A stretch of DNA of 58,248 nucleotides from an uncultured Veillonellaceae bacterium (GTDB taxonomy: Bacteria; Bacillota; Negativicutes; Selenomonadales; Selenomonadaceae). The DNA is taken from assembly GCA_900314825.1 (NCBI GenBank), contig OMWS01000029.1, positions 1 to 58,248 on the forward strand, written 5' to 3'. Of the stretch, positions 42,797 to 55,479 are shown one piece after another (position 1 is the first letter of the stretch; every line of letters starts with the position of its first letter). Both the position numbers and the translations under genes were made by a program. A model generated the notes under the pieces. The model searched no databases and was not told the origin of the DNA. It saw only the letters and a program-made list of their open reading frames with translations.

Positions 42797-43159
42797 ATGT
42801 CAAAAGAACGAAAAGGCTTGCAACGCATCCGTCCGATGCTGGACATGTTCATCGAAAAGCTGAAACCCATCTACGGTGATGCCCTCAAAAGCGTCGTGCT
42901 CTTTGGCTCGTATGCGCGGGGCGAAGAAAACGAAGCATCCGATGTGGATCTCATGCTGCTGCTCGACATGACGGAAGAAGAAATCAGCAAGACGGATCAT
43001 GCTTTGGGGAAAGCAAGATTCCAGATGGATTGCATCGATCCGATGCTGGACATCCAGCCTGTCACGATTCCTTTGCGAAGATTTTTGAAATGGAAGTCCG
43101 TCCATCCGTTTTATCAAAACATTTTGGAAGATGGAGTGACGCTTTATGAAGCTGCCTGA
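42797..43159 (+). CDS. MNT-type nucleotidyltransferase
   Basis: 120 residues of the minimal nucleotidyltransferase fold. Motif VVLFGSYARGE (Gly37-Ser38) and metal-binding Asp49 and Asp51 (SDVDLMLLL) are intact. Such proteins are usually paired with a HEPN protein, as here, and act as antitoxins that AMPylate the HEPN toxin, or as small-molecule nucleotidyltransferases. ATG 42797 follows a GAGGTG-containing site and the gene overlaps the next by 14 nt. Confidence 0.9.
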   Translation: MSKERKGLQRIRPMLDMFIEKLKPIYGDALKSVVLFGSYARGEENEASDVDLMLLLDMTEEEISKTDHALGKARFQMDCIDPMLDIQPVTIPLRRFLKWKSVHPFYQNILEDGVTLYEAA

Positions 43160-43619
43160 CGATGCAGGTATCGGGACGCGAGAAGACTTTGCGATTGAGA
43201 AATTCCAACTGGCGAAACAATTCATCAAAGATGCACACGCGTTATATCTGGCTGAATCAAACAATTCGGCAGTCAATCGTGCTTATTACGCTTCGTTCAA
43301 AGTCCTGACGGCTCTGCTGTCCTTGGATGGCAAGAAATTCAAAAGCCATGGACAATCGATCGGATATTTCAATTACGAGTATGTTCATAAGAAAGAGGCT
43401 TTTCCAAATGATTACGGTGAAAAGTTAAGTGATTTGATGCTGTTGCGGCATAAAAGTGACTATGAGGAATTTGTTAATCCGACAGATGCAAAGACGCAGG
43501 AGGCGATTACGTTCGCCGAAGAATTCTTCATCTCCGTCAAGCACTATTGCGAGGATCGGATGGGTCGCGAAATCGATGTGAAACTCGACATAGAAAACGA
43601 ACAAGATTGCGGTCGCTGA
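43146..43619 (+). CDS. HEPN domain protein
   Basis: 157 residues, mostly helical, matching PF05168-type HEPN: FQLAKQFIKDAHALYLAESN, AVNRAYYASFKVLTALL and LRHKSDYEEF. The RX4-6H ribonuclease motif of HepT is not clear; Arg-His occur in RHKSDY instead, so RNase activity is doubtful. Together with the MNT gene it forms either a toxin-antitoxin pair or a two-subunit nucleotidyltransferase. Ends before a strong terminator. Confidence 0.85.
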   Translation: MKLPDDAGIGTREDFAIEKFQLAKQFIKDAHALYLAESNNSAVNRAYYASFKVLTALLSLDGKKFKSHGQSIGYFNYEYVHKKEAFPNDYGEKLSDLMLLRHKSDYEEFVNPTDAKTQEAITFAEEFFISVKHYCEDRMGREIDVKLDIENEQDCGR

Positions 43620-43636
43620 CCGCGCCACGCAAAACG

Positions 43637-43675
43637 AAGGGGCTGTTGCAGTTCATTTGCAACAGCCCCTTTTGG
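43637..43675. terminator. Bidirectional terminator between HEPN and rex
   Basis: 14-bp perfect stem, AAGGGGCTGTTGCA (43637-43650) with TGCAACAGCCCCTT (43658-43671), 7-nt loop, TTGGTTTT after it. Confidence 0.9.
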
Positions 43676-43682
43676 TTTTCCT

Positions 43683-44333
43683 TCACATCCGCGTGATATG
43701 ATACGACAGCCTTGAGAGGCCGATGGAGAGGTCTTCGTTGACGATGTGCATCGTCTCCGGGACTTGCATCTTGATCGGCGCGAAGTTCCAGATGCCGCGC
43801 ACACCGGCGGCGACGAGGCGGTCGGCGACATCTTGCGCGAAGGCGGCCGGGACGGCGATGATGCCGATGTCGATGTGGCGGTCGCGCACAATGCGCGGGA
43901 GTTCGGCGATGTTTTCGACTTTCACGTGGTTCTGCACCGTGCCGATGACTTTCGGGTCCTGGTCAAAGAGCGCGACGAGGTTGAATCCGAGCGTCACGAA
44001 GTTCTGGTAGTTCGCAAGCGCCGCGCCGAGGTGGCCGATGCCAACGACAGCGATGTTCCAATGGTGGTCGAGGCCGAGGATCGAGCCGACGTTGCGCTTG
44101 AGCTCATTAACGTAGTAGCCGACGCCCTTCTTGCCGAACTGGCCGAACGAGGCGAGGTCTTTCCTTATCTGCTCCGGCGTGATGCCGAGCCGCCGCCCGA
44201 GCTCCTCGGACGAGATGACGTCGATACCTTCGTCCTGCGCGAGGCGCAGCGTGCGGAAATAAAGCGGCAGGCGGTCGATCGTCGCCTTCGAGATCACGGG
44301 CGCACGCCGCACGTCTCTTTTGGAATCTGCCAT
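43683..44333 (-). CDS. rex: Redox-sensing transcriptional repressor Rex
   Basis: 216 residues. Winged helix (KATIDRLPLYFRTLRLAQ, then GITPEQIRKDLASFGQFGKK, residues about 15-70) and Rossmann NADH domain (VVGIGHLG, 97-103) with a C-terminal swapped helix. Rex represses fermentation and respiration genes when NADH is low. ATG 44333 overlaps the previous gene's stop by 1 nt (TGATG). Last gene of the T-box-led valS operon, unless an internal promoter exists. Confidence 0.96.
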   Translation of the reverse strand: MADSKRDVRRAPVISKATIDRLPLYFRTLRLAQDEGIDVISSEELGRRLGITPEQIRKDLASFGQFGKKGVGYYVNELKRNVGSILGLDHHWNIAVVGIGHLGAALANYQNFVTLGFNLVALFDQDPKVIGTVQNHVKVENIAELPRIVRDRHIDIGIIAVPAAFAQDVADRLVAAGVRGIWNFAPIKMQVPETMHIVNEDLSIGLSRLSYHITRM

Positions 44334-46108
44334 CACGCATCCCCCTTTTCTGCTTCATCTGTTGTTTCTGCGGCCTGATTTTCTTTTCCGTTTTTTTCTG
44401 CCGACTTTACCGCTTCCTCATGCGCCTGCGGCTCTTGTGCATTCGTTTCTGGCTTGCTGGTTGGCACAACGTGTGTTGCAGCTTCCGTCTTGTTGGTTGC
44501 CGCAACATGCTCCCCTGCTTCCAGCTTGCCGGTTGCAGCCACGTGCGCCGCTGCTTCCGACTTATTAACCGGCACAGCGTGCTTCGCCGTTTCTTCGTGT
44601 TCCTCTTGCGGGCTGGCAAAGAACGAGAGCGCGGCGGCAAGCGCTGCGAGCATCCACATCAGCATGGACGACGGGATGTTGAACAAAAGGTCGTCCGTGA
44701 GGCCGTTCAGCGCGATCGAGACGAAGGCGAGGCCGATGCCGAGCGCGAGGCCGGCGGCGACGCGGCGACTGTCCCACGCGCCGAGCTCCGCGAGCCCCGT
44801 CGCGAGCGTCCAGCGCGGCGCAGGCTGCGCGGACCTCAAGCTGTCCTGCACGGTCTTAAGCTCGCGGTCGAGCGCATTGTCGTCAAAGAGGTCGGTCGCC
44901 CGCGGTGGACGGGCGGCGGCTTCGGCCGCCTCCATTTCCTCCGGCGAGGCGATGTGCATGCGGAACGCCAGATGCATCGTGCCGAAGAAATACCAGAAGA
45001 ACGCGAGCGCGCCGACGATGCCGATTTCCGCCATGTAGTTCAGATACATGTTGTGCGCGTGGACGATGATGATCTCCTTGCCCGCCGCGCCCTGCATATA
45101 GAAATCGTAGAGCGGATAGACGAGGTAGTACGCGCCCCAGCCGATGCCGAAGAACGGATGGTCTTCGATCATCGCGATCGTGCTCTCCCAGAACGCGAAG
45201 CGCATCTCGGACGACGTATCGACTTTCGTGAAGACCGAGGTCAAGCGCTCGAAGAGCGCAGGATCGGCGGCGAAAAGGCCGAGGGCGACAACAACGCAGG
45301 CGACGAGCACGCGCCAATCTTTCAGCACGCCATAGCCTGCGACGACGATGGCAATGGCGAGGCAGGCGCCGCGCGCGTATGTCATGGCGAGGCAGGCCGA
45401 GAGCGCGATCATGACAAGCGCGAGCACGATGCGCTGCCCGCGCGCTTTCATCTTGACAAAGAGGCCGAGCGCCAGGCAGATCGCGATGTCGAGATAGCCC
45501 GCGAAGATGTTCGGATTTTCCCACGTCGAGAAGACGCGCTTCTTGAGCTCGGGGAACGCATTGCCGTCCACCCATTTCATCGCGCTCGTGTCGATGCCGA
45601 AGGCGAATTGGTAAAAGCCGTAGAGCACGCAGCAGAGCGCTGAGAGCGCGAGCGCCTTCAGAATCGCTTTCATATCGCTCGCCGTGCGGATATTCTGCCC
45701 GATGAAGAAGTACATCAGGAGGTACACGCCGACGAGGTTGTAGTAGTTGTAAAAACTGAATGCGGGATCGGGCGACACGGCGATGGACACGAGGCCGAAC
45801 GCCGCGAAAATGATGACGGGGATGTCAAACGGCAGGCGGCGGAATGTCATGGCACGGTCGACGCGGAGCTTCCATGCTGTGAAAATGCTGCCAAGCACGA
45901 GCGCGGCAGTGCAGACGCCCGGCCAGAGCGCAAGCGTGAAGCCAACGGCAAGCAACGCGTAGCGGATGAGCCCGTCGAGCTGGCGGGCGCGGCGCTTTGC
46001 CTGCAGTTCTTTCAGGACGTCGTCGGCATGGTCAGCCGTCCGTGCGTCGAGCTCGCCTTCGATGTCGCGTTCCTCGACTGCAGCGCGTTTACGATGCCTT
46101 CTGCCCAT
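44333..46108 (-). CDS. O-antigen ligase/polymerase-like membrane protein (Wzy_C family)
   Basis: 591 residues. A charged basic N-terminus, then about ten transmembrane helices (residues about 45-395 and 445-500) with the Wzy_C signature region RVFSTWENPNIFAGYLDIAI and FFGIGWGAYYLVYPLY followed by HAHNMYLNYMAEIGIVG. The conserved His of the HAHN segment fits O-antigen ligase. After residue 505 comes a cytoplasmic or periplasmic tail with four 12-residue repeats and an acidic Lys/Glu end. ATG 46108 is chosen because AAAGGAGG lies 6 nt upstream. Acts at lipopolysaccharide or another surface polymer. Overlaps folC by 20 nt. Confidence 0.85.
   Translation of the reverse strand: MGRRHRKRAAVEERDIEGELDARTADHADDVLKELQAKRRARQLDGLIRYALLAVGFTLALWPGVCTAALVLGSIFTAWKLRVDRAMTFRRLPFDIPVIIFAAFGLVSIAVSPDPAFSFYNYYNLVGVYLLMYFFIGQNIRTASDMKAILKALALSALCCVLYGFYQFAFGIDTSAMKWVDGNAFPELKKRVFSTWENPNIFAGYLDIAICLALGLFVKMKARGQRIVLALVMIALSACLAMTYARGACLAIAIVVAGYGVLKDWRVLVACVVVALGLFAADPALFERLTSVFTKVDTSSEMRFAFWESTIAMIEDHPFFGIGWGAYYLVYPLYDFYMQGAAGKEIIIVHAHNMYLNYMAEIGIVGALAFFWYFFGTMHLAFRMHIASPEEMEAAEAAARPPRATDLFDDNALDRELKTVQDSLRSAQPAPRWTLATGLAELGAWDSRRVAAGLALGIGLAFVSIALNGLTDDLLFNIPSSMLMWMLAALAAALSFFASPQEEHEETAKHAVPVNKSEAAAHVAATGKLEAGEHVAATNKTEAATHVVPTSKPETNAQEPQAHEEAVKSAEKNGKENQAAETTDEAEKGDA
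44441..44584 (-). repeat. Four in-frame 36-bp tandem repeats in the O-antigen ligase gene
   Basis: Codes residues 509-556 as four 12-residue units: KHAVPVNKSEAA, AHVAATGKLEAG, EHVAATNKTEAA, THVVPTSKPETN. Consensus xHVxxTxKxEAx. The DNA copies are diverged, so recent slippage is not evident. Confidence 0.85.
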
Positions 46109-47450
46109 GGCGCGCCTCCTTTCCCTGCGTTTTTTCCTTGCCAAGCAGCAGTTGCCGCAGGCCGCCGATGAGGTAGAGCGAGCCCGCTGTCACGAGCAAG
46201 CGCGTGCCGCCCGCGAGCTGCAGCGCCCGCGCGAGCGCTTTCTGATTATCCGCGCAGCTTTCGACGCGCGCCGCATAAGTGCGCGCTTTTGCCGCGAGCA
46301 CGGGGAGCGCCTCGGCGCGGTCGGATTGCGGCGGCGTCACGACGACGAAATCCTCGGGACGCACAAGGATCTTCAGCATCTCGTCGACGGCTTTGTCATG
46401 CAGGATGCCGAGGAGCAGCACGCGTGACGAGGCCGGGAAATAGTCGTCGAGCCCGCGCCTGAGCGTCGCCATGCCGGCTGGATTATGCGCGCCGTCGACG
46501 ACGACGATCTGGTCGCCTGCTGCGCCGACCGCCGGCACTTCGAGCACTTCGAAGCGTCCCGGCCACTCCACGAGGCGCAGCGCCTCGCGCAACGCCCGTC
46601 CGTCGATGCGGCTGTCCACATTGTGCAAGAGGTACGCGGCCATGATGACGAGGCCGGCGTTCTCGACCTGGTGCGCGCCGAGAAGGTGCAATTCATACGG
46701 GTCGCGGCTGACGCCGACGAGCATGGACGAGAAGAAAAACTGCTGCCCGTGCGGCGAGATGTCGCCGCCTTCGACAGAGAAGTCTTCCCGCTCGACAAAG
46801 ATGTCGGCATTATGCGCGGCCGCCGCCGCGCGGATGATGTCGAGCGTGCTGCCTTCTGCCGCCGTCACGACGGGAACGCCGTCCTTGATGATGCCGGCCT
46901 TGTGGTGGGCGACGCCCGCAAGCGTGCCGCCGCAGAGCTGCGCGTGCTCGAGCGTGACATTCGTGATCATCGAGACCTCGGGCGTGATGACATTCGTCGA
47001 GTCGAGGAGCCCGCCGAGGCCGACTTCGATGACGGCGTATTCCACGTGTTTCTGCGCGAAATAGTAGAACGCCGCCGCCGTCAACGCCTCGAACTGCGTC
47101 GGGCACTCCGCGCCCTCGGCCATCATCTGCTCGATGAAGACGCGCACGACCGTCATCGCTTCGGCAAACGCCGGCTCGCTTGCGGGCTGGCCGTCGACCT
47201 GCATGCGCTCCGTGTACGACACGAGATGCGGCGAGATGTAGAGGCCCGTATGGATGGACGACTGCGAGAGAACCCGCGCCATCATAGCCGAGACCGAGCC
47301 CTTGCCATTCGTGCCCGTGACGTGGATCGTGCGGTAGCGGTCTTGCGGATTGCCGAGAAGTTCCAAGAGTCTTTTGATGCGCGCGAGGCCGAGCCGCACG
47401 CCGAAGACGCTGAGGCTGTCAAGATAGGCGAGGCTTTCCTGGTAATTCAT
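46089..47450 (-). CDS. folC: Bifunctional folylpolyglutamate synthase/dihydrofolate synthase
   Basis: 453 residues. ATP loop TGTNGKGSVSAMMARVL (about 45-61), Mur-ligase fold segments VIEVGLGGLLDSTNVI and VVDGAHNPAGM, and C-terminal domain ending GSLYLIGGLRQLL. Adds glutamates to folates. ATG 47450 follows GGGAGG, 37 nt downstream of valS, in the same operon; this valS-folC pairing is common in Firmicutes. Confidence 0.94.
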   Translation of the reverse strand: MNYQESLAYLDSLSVFGVRLGLARIKRLLELLGNPQDRYRTIHVTGTNGKGSVSAMMARVLSQSSIHTGLYISPHLVSYTERMQVDGQPASEPAFAEAMTVVRVFIEQMMAEGAECPTQFEALTAAAFYYFAQKHVEYAVIEVGLGGLLDSTNVITPEVSMITNVTLEHAQLCGGTLAGVAHHKAGIIKDGVPVVTAAEGSTLDIIRAAAAAHNADIFVEREDFSVEGGDISPHGQQFFFSSMLVGVSRDPYELHLLGAHQVENAGLVIMAAYLLHNVDSRIDGRALREALRLVEWPGRFEVLEVPAVGAAGDQIVVVDGAHNPAGMATLRRGLDDYFPASSRVLLLGILHDKAVDEMLKILVRPEDFVVVTPPQSDRAEALPVLAAKARTYAARVESCADNQKALARALQLAGGTRLLVTAGSLYLIGGLRQLLLGKEKTQGKEARHGQKAS

Positions 47451-47487
47451 CTGTCCGCCTCCCTGAAACGAGCATTCATAGCCCGCC

Positions 47488-50163
47488 TCACAGTTTCTTG
47501 AGGTCGGCGAGGCGCGCTTCGAGCGACTTCATCTTTTCCTCGTAGCCTGCGAGCTTCGTGCGCTCGCCCTCGACGACCTGCGCCGGCGCTTTCTTGAGAA
47601 AGCCCTCATTCGACAGCTTGCCGTTCAATTTTTTCAATTCCTTCGCGAGCTTGTCGATTTCCTTCGTCAGGCGCGCCGTTTCCTTTTCGACGTCGATGAG
47701 TCCTTTGAGCGGCAGATAAATCTCGACGCCCTCGACGACGCCTGTCATGGCGTTCTCCGGCTTCGCTGCGCCAGCTGCGAGCAGCGTGACCGGCTCGGCC
47801 GCGGCCAGCGCGACAAGATAGCCCGTGTTCGCCTCGAACGTGGAACGCAATGCTTCGTTCGTGAAGTTCAGGATCACTTCGCTGCGCTTGCCCGGTGCGG
47901 CGCCGACTTCGGCGCGCAGGTTGCGCACGGTCTTGATGGTCTCCATGATGGCCGTCATCCGCGCCTCGATGTCTGCATTGATGCAGCCCTCATCGCCCGT
48001 CGGCCATTCGGAAATCATGATGCTCCGGACATTTTCGTCATGCGGCACGTTCTGCCAGATTTCTTCCGTGAGGAACGGCATGAACGGATGCAGCAGGCGC
48101 AGCGTGTGCTCGAGGACGTAGGAAAGCACGTAGAGCGCCGTGTTTTTCGCGCGCGGATTTTCCTTGTCGTAGAGGCGCGCTTTCGTGAGCTCGATGTACC
48201 AGTCGCAGAACTCGCTCCAGATGAACTCGTAGATCATGCGGCCGGCCTCGCCGAGCTCGAAGCGGTCGAGGCTCTCCGTCACGCCTTTCGCCGTCTGCGC
48301 GTAGCGCGAAAGAATCCAGCGGTCGGCGAGCGTGTAGTCGCTGTCGTCAGGCTTGAATGTTTTATCAAAGCCTTCGAGGTTCATGAGCATGTAGCGCGAC
48401 GCGTTCCAGATTTTGTTCGCGAAATTGCGCGCGCTCTCGACGCGCTCCCAATAGAAGCGCATATCGTTGCCCGGCGTGTTGCCCGTGATGAGCATGAAGC
48501 GCAACGTGTCCGCGCCGTATTTTTCGATGACCTCGACGGGGTCGATGCCATTGCCGAGCGACTTCGACATCTTGCGGCCCTGGCTGTCACGCACGAGGCC
48601 GTGGATGAAGACGTGGTGGAACGGGATGTCCTTGCCGAAGGCGAGGCCCATCATGACCATGCGCGCGACCCAGAAGAAAATGATGTCGTAGCCCGTGACG
48701 AGCGTCGCCGTCGGATAGAAATGCTTGAGGTCCTCTGTCTCATCCGGCCAGCCGAACGTCTCGAACGGCCAGAGGCCGGACGAAAACCACGTGTCGAGCA
48801 CGTCCTCGTCCTGATGAATGTGCTTGCTATGGCAATGCGGGCACTCCGTGAGATCCGTGCGGCTGACGCTCGTCTCGCCGCAGTCGTCGCAGTACCAGGC
48901 CGGGATGCGATGGCCCCACCAGAGCTGGCGCGAAATGCACCAGTCGCGGATATTTTCGAGCCAGTTGATGTAGATTTTCGTGAAGCGCTCCGGCACGAAC
49001 TGGATGCGGCCGTCTTTCACGGCCTCGATGGCCGGCTTGGCCAGCGTCTCCATTTTCACGAACCACTGCTTCGAAATCAGCGGCTCGATCGTCGAATGGC
49101 AGCGCGAGCAATGGCCGACGGCGTGCTCATGATCTTCGACGGAGACGAGCGCGCCGATCTCCTCGAGTTCTTTCACGAGCGCCTTGCGGCAGTCGTAGCG
49201 ATCCATGCCTTCGTATTTGCCTGCGCCCTCGAGCATCTTGCCCGTATTGCCGATGACCTTGATTTCCTCGAGATGATGGCGCTGGCCCATCTCGAAGTCG
49301 TTCGGGTCGTGCGCCGGCGTGACCTTGACCGCGCCCGTGCCGAATGCTTTGTCCACGTACTCGTCAGCGAACAGCGGGATGCGGCGGCCGACGATTGGAA
49401 GAATCAATGTCTTGCCGACGAGGTCTTTGTAACGCTCGTCGTCCGGGTGCACGGCCACGCCCGTATCGCCGAACATCGTCTCCGGGCGTGTCGTCGCGAT
49501 TTCGACAAATTTGCCCGGCTCGCCCTCGACCTCGTAACGGATATGCCAGAGATGCCCCTCTTCGGTCTCGTGCTCGACCTCGATGTCCGAGATGGCCGTG
49601 TTGCACGACGGGCACCAGTTCGTGATGCGCGTGCCCTGATAGATGAGACCCTGCTCATAGAGCGAGACGAAGACCTCGCGTACGGCACGCGAGCAGCCCT
49701 CGTCCATCGTGAAGCGCTCGCGGTCCCAATCGAGCGACGAGCCGAGCGAACGCAGCTGGTACATGATGCGGCTGCCGTATTCCTCTTTCCACTTCCAGAC
49801 GCGCTCGAGGAATTTTTCGCGGCCGAGCTCGTAGCGGTTCGTACCCTCTTTCCGGAGCGCGCCTTCGACTTTCGCCTGCGTCGCGATGCCCGCGTGGTCG
49901 CAGCCCGGCAGCCAGCAGGTGTTGTAGCCCTGCATGCGATGGTAGCGGATCAAGATATCCTGCAGCGTATTGTCGAGCGCGTGCCCCATGTGCAGCTGCC
50001 CCGTGACATTCGGCGGCGGGATGACCATGCTGTACGGCTTCTTTGATTTGTCGACCTCGGCATGGAAAAACTTGTTGTCCTCCCAGAACTTGTACCATTT
50101 CTTTTCAAACGACTGCGGGTCGTAGACTTTCGGGATGTTGTGCCCCTGCGCTGCCTCTGCCAT
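47488..50163 (-). CDS. valS: Valyl-tRNA synthetase
   Basis: 891 residues, full length. HIGH-type motif HMGH (58-61) in [19 protein letters not shown] (about 530) in [11 protein letters not shown], editing domain region [12 protein letters not shown], anticodon-binding domain, and a C-terminal coiled coil ([20 protein letters not shown]) typical of ValRS. ATG 50163 follows AATGGAGG; two in-frame upstream ATG-like starts lie in the T-box leader. Confidence 0.97.
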   Translation of the reverse strand: MAEAAQGHNIPKVYDPQSFEKKWYKFWEDNKFFHAEVDKSKKPYSMVIPPPNVTGQLHMGHALDNTLQDILIRYHRMQGYNTCWLPGCDHAGIATQAKVEGALRKEGTNRYELGREKFLERVWKWKEEYGSRIMYQLRSLGSSLDWDRERFTMDEGCSRAVREVFVSLYEQGLIYQGTRITNWCPSCNTAISDIEVEHETEEGHLWHIRYEVEGEPGKFVEIATTRPETMFGDTGVAVHPDDERYKDLVGKTLILPIVGRRIPLFADEYVDKAFGTGAVKVTPAHDPNDFEMGQRHHLEEIKVIGNTGKMLEGAGKYEGMDRYDCRKALVKELEEIGALVSVEDHEHAVGHCSRCHSTIEPLISKQWFVKMETLAKPAIEAVKDGRIQFVPERFTKIYINWLENIRDWCISRQLWWGHRIPAWYCDDCGETSVSRTDLTECPHCHSKHIHQDEDVLDTWFSSGLWPFETFGWPDETEDLKHFYPTATLVTGYDIIFFWVARMVMMGLAFGKDIPFHHVFIHGLVRDSQGRKMSKSLGNGIDPVEVIEKYGADTLRFMLITGNTPGNDMRFYWERVESARNFANKIWNASRYMLMNLEGFDKTFKPDDSDYTLADRWILSRYAQTAKGVTESLDRFELGEAGRMIYEFIWSEFCDWYIELTKARLYDKENPRAKNTALYVLSYVLEHTLRLLHPFMPFLTEEIWQNVPHDENVRSIMISEWPTGDEGCINADIEARMTAIMETIKTVRNLRAEVGAAPGKRSEVILNFTNEALRSTFEANTGYLVALAAAEPVTLLAAGAAKPENAMTGVVEGVEIYLPLKGLIDVEKETARLTKEIDKLAKELKKLNGKLSNEGFLKKAPAQVVEGERTKLAGYEEKMKSLEARLADLKKL

Positions 50164-50183
50164 GAAAAATCCTCCATTCATAC

Positions 50184-50429
50184 AAAAAGCGCTCCCGTCC
50201 GCAAAGGACGAAAGCGCTCGCTTCCGTGTTACCACCTAAATTCCCTCGCATGTTCGAATTGCTTCGATACACCCAAGGCTCGACCTTCTTAACGCGAAGG
50301 ATACGGCCTGCGCTCATGTCTTCACGCAGGCAGCTCCGAAACGACGTTCGCTGCCCATTGCCGGAAACTTCCACCAGCCGTTTCCTCTCTCGTGGCGCCG
50401 TGGCAACTACTCCTCTTCTTCCTCGCCTT
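50184..50429 (-). promoter_or_regulatory. T-box leader of valS (tRNA-Val sensing)
   Basis: About 245-nt leader. The T-box core AGGTGGTAACACGG is on the minus strand at 50224-50237, preceded by a long stem I with a GAGAGAGG / GGCTGGTGGAAG distal region. A terminator, AGCGCTTTCGTCC with GGACGGGAGCGCT then TTTTTGT (50184-50218), competes with the antiterminator. A GTC valine codon near 50343-50345 is a possible specifier. Uncharged tRNA-Val should favour read-through into valS. This fills the 348-nt gap between uvrA and valS together with its promoter. Confidence 0.88.
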
Positions 50430-50435
50430 TGCCTT

Positions 50436-50464
50436 AGTTTAGCATAAAGGCGAAAATTTTACAA
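50436..50464 (-). promoter_or_regulatory. Promoter of the T-box-valS-folC operon
   Basis: Minus strand: TTGTAA, 17-nt spacer, TAAACT with TGC before the -10, 48 nt after the uvrA stop. The nine bases TGCTAAACT are identical to the -10 region of the thiC promoter. Confidence 0.7.
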
Positions 50465-50511
50465 GACTTCTGCATCGTTTCCTACAGTATTGCAACGAAC
50501 ACAGGGCGTTT

Positions 50512-53289
<2,778 letters not shown>

Positions 53290-53297
53290 AATACGGA

Positions 53298-55382
53298 TTA
53301 TCCTTTCTTCGCCGCCTGCGGCTTGCGCGCCGCTTTCGTTGTTTTCGTTGCTGCTGTTGGTAACGTTCCATCGAGTTCAAGAATCATGTCACGCAACTCC
53401 GCCGCGCGCTCGAATTCGAGCGCCCGCGAGGCTTGCTGCATTTCGCGTGTCAGCGTTTTGATGAGGTTTTCGCGGTCTTTCTTCGTGAGCTTGCGTTTCC
53501 GTTTGCTGTCACTGTCGCCGTAACTCGCTTTCGTTTCCGCCACCAATGTGGTTTCAATCAAAGGCTTGATGGGCTTGACGATGGTCTTCGGCGTGATGCC
53601 GTGTTCCTTGTTGTAATCTTCCTGGATCGTACGGCGGCGCTGCGTCTCGTCGATAGCGCGCTGCATGGAGTCCGTGATGCGGTCGGCGTACATGATGACG
53701 TGGCCATTCGCATTGCGCGCCGCGCGGCCGATGATCTGGATGAGCGACGTGTCCGAGCGCAGGAAGCCTTCTTTGTCGGCGTCAAGGATGGCGATCAAAG
53801 AAACTTCCGGCATGTCGAGGCCTTCGCGCAAGAGATTGATGCCGACGAGCACGTCGAACTCGCCGGCGCGCAAATCGTGAATGATCTCGGCGCGCTCGAT
53901 CGTCGCGATGTCGGAGTGCAGGTAGCGCACGCGGATGCCGACGTCCTTGAGGTATTCCGTCAGATGCTCCGCCATTTTTTTCGTCAATGTCGTGACGAGT
54001 ACGCGTTCGTTCTTTTCGACGCGCTTCTTGATTTCGCCGAGCAAATCATCCATCTGCCCGTCTAGGGGACGAACTTCAATTTCTGGATCAAGAAGCCCCG
54101 TCGGACGGATGATCTGCTGTGCGACCTGCTGCGCATGCGCGAGCTCGTACTTGCCCGGTGTCGCCGAGACGAAGATGATCTGGTTGATGCGCGCCGCAAA
54201 TTCCTCGAACGTCAGTGGGCGGTTGTCGAACGCCGACGGCAGGCGGAAGCCGTTTTCGACGAGCGAGACCTTGCGGCTGCGGTCGCCGGCGTACATCGCG
54301 TGGAGCTGCGGCAGTGTGACATGGCTCTCGTCCATGACGATGAGGAAATCCTCAGGGAAATAATCTAAGAGCGTGTATGGCGCCTCGCCCGCTTTGCGGT
54401 GCGTGAGGTGGCGCGAGTAATTTTCGATACCCGAGCAGTAGCCGACCTCTTCCATCATTTCGAGGTCGTAGTTCGTGCGCTGCTCGAGGCGCTGCGCTTC
54501 GAGCAGCTTGGCATCGCCGCGCAGTTTCGCCAGTTGCTCGGCGAGCTCGTCGCGGATCGATTGCTCCGCGATTTTCATGTCGTCCTGCGCCGTGACGTAA
54601 TGCGAGGCCGGGAAAATCATGGAGTGCGTGCGCTCGCCGTAGATCTCGCCCGTCGTCGTGTCGAATTCGAGGATGCGATCGATTTCGTCGCCGAACATCT
54701 CGATGCGCACGGCGCGGCTGTTGTAGCCCGCCGGGAACACCTCGATGACATCGCCGCGCACGCGGAACTTGCCACGCTCGAACGCGATGTCGTTGCGCTC
54801 GTAGCGGATGGAGATGAGCTTGCGCAAAATGGCGTCGCGGTCGACGGTCTGTCCTTTGTGGAGCGACACGACCATCTCGTGGTAACTCTCCGGCGAGCCG
54901 AGACCGTAGATGCACGAGACGGAGGCGACGATGATGCAGTCGCGCCGCTCGAAGAGCGAGCACGTCGCGCTGTGGCGCAGTTCGTCAATCTCGTCGTTGA
55001 TGGACGCGTCCTTTTCGATATACGTGTCCGTCGAGGCGATGTAGGCCTCCGGCTGGTAAAAGTCGTAGTAGCTGACAAAATAGCCGACGTAATTGTGCGG
55101 GAAAAATGTCTTGAACTCGCTCGCGAGCTGCGCGGCGAGCGTCTTGTTGTGCGCGATGACGAGCGTCGGCTTCTGCACTTTCTCGATGACCTTCGCGATC
55201 GTGTACGTCTTGCCCGTGCCCGTCGCGCCGAGGAGCACCTGCGCCTCCTGCCCCGCCTCGACGCCGGCCGCGAGCGCTTCGATGGCCTGTGGCTGGTCGC
55301 CCATGGGTGCAAAAGGAGCAACGACCGTAAACGGCCGCTGCTCGTCGAATTGCGTCGTATTGAGTTTTGGAACCATCGCCAT
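53298..55382 (-). CDS. uvrB: Excinuclease ABC subunit B
   Basis: 694 residues. Helicase-like repair protein loaded by UvrA. Walker A GATGTGKT (52-59), beta-hairpin region [24 protein letters not shown] box ([12 protein letters not shown]), helicase motifs SATPGKYEL and [12 protein letters not shown], and the C-terminal UVR domain ([20 protein letters not shown]) that binds UvrC. ATG 55382 follows GGAGGG. Eight nt upstream of uvrA, with its own promoter. Confidence 0.97.
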   Translation of the reverse strand: MAMVPKLNTTQFDEQRPFTVVAPFAPMGDQPQAIEALAAGVEAGQEAQVLLGATGTGKTYTIAKVIEKVQKPTLVIAHNKTLAAQLASEFKTFFPHNYVGYFVSYYDFYQPEAYIASTDTYIEKDASINDEIDELRHSATCSLFERRDCIIVASVSCIYGLGSPESYHEMVVSLHKGQTVDRDAILRKLISIRYERNDIAFERGKFRVRGDVIEVFPAGYNSRAVRIEMFGDEIDRILEFDTTTGEIYGERTHSMIFPASHYVTAQDDMKIAEQSIRDELAEQLAKLRGDAKLLEAQRLEQRTNYDLEMMEEVGYCSGIENYSRHLTHRKAGEAPYTLLDYFPEDFLIVMDESHVTLPQLHAMYAGDRSRKVSLVENGFRLPSAFDNRPLTFEEFAARINQIIFVSATPGKYELAHAQQVAQQIIRPTGLLDPEIEVRPLDGQMDDLLGEIKKRVEKNERVLVTTLTKKMAEHLTEYLKDVGIRVRYLHSDIATIERAEIIHDLRAGEFDVLVGINLLREGLDMPEVSLIAILDADKEGFLRSDTSLIQIIGRAARNANGHVIMYADRITDSMQRAIDETQRRRTIQEDYNKEHGITPKTIVKPIKPLIETTLVAETKASYGDSDSKRKRKLTKKDRENLIKTLTREMQQASRALEFERAAELRDMILELDGTLPTAATKTTKAARKPQAAKKG

Positions 55383-55426
55383 GGCAAGCCCTCCTGCAGT
55401 CTTTTGTCCGTTGCACGATGGCTTCT

Positions 55427-55456
55427 ATTATACTCCCAGTACGCCGGTTTTGTGAA
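55427..55456 (-). promoter_or_regulatory. Promoter of uvrBA
   Basis: Minus strand: TTCACA, 18-nt spacer, TATAAT. No obvious LexA-type palindrome (GAAC...GTTC) overlaps it. Confidence 0.6.
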
Positions 55457-55479
55457 GATGGTTCAGCACATTCCTACGG

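Noticed and set aside
43637..43671. GTTGCA...TGCAAC palindrome resembling the core of the recombinase-associated element
   Set aside because: The match is limited to the core arms; the AAAAAGTG half is missing and the sequence is a plain terminator stem.
48040..50046. A 668-codon plus-strand open frame opposite valS
   Set aside because: Same reasons: composition of an antisense shadow (Arg/Asp/Ala/Val-rich), no motifs, and complete overlap with an intact valyl-tRNA synthetase.
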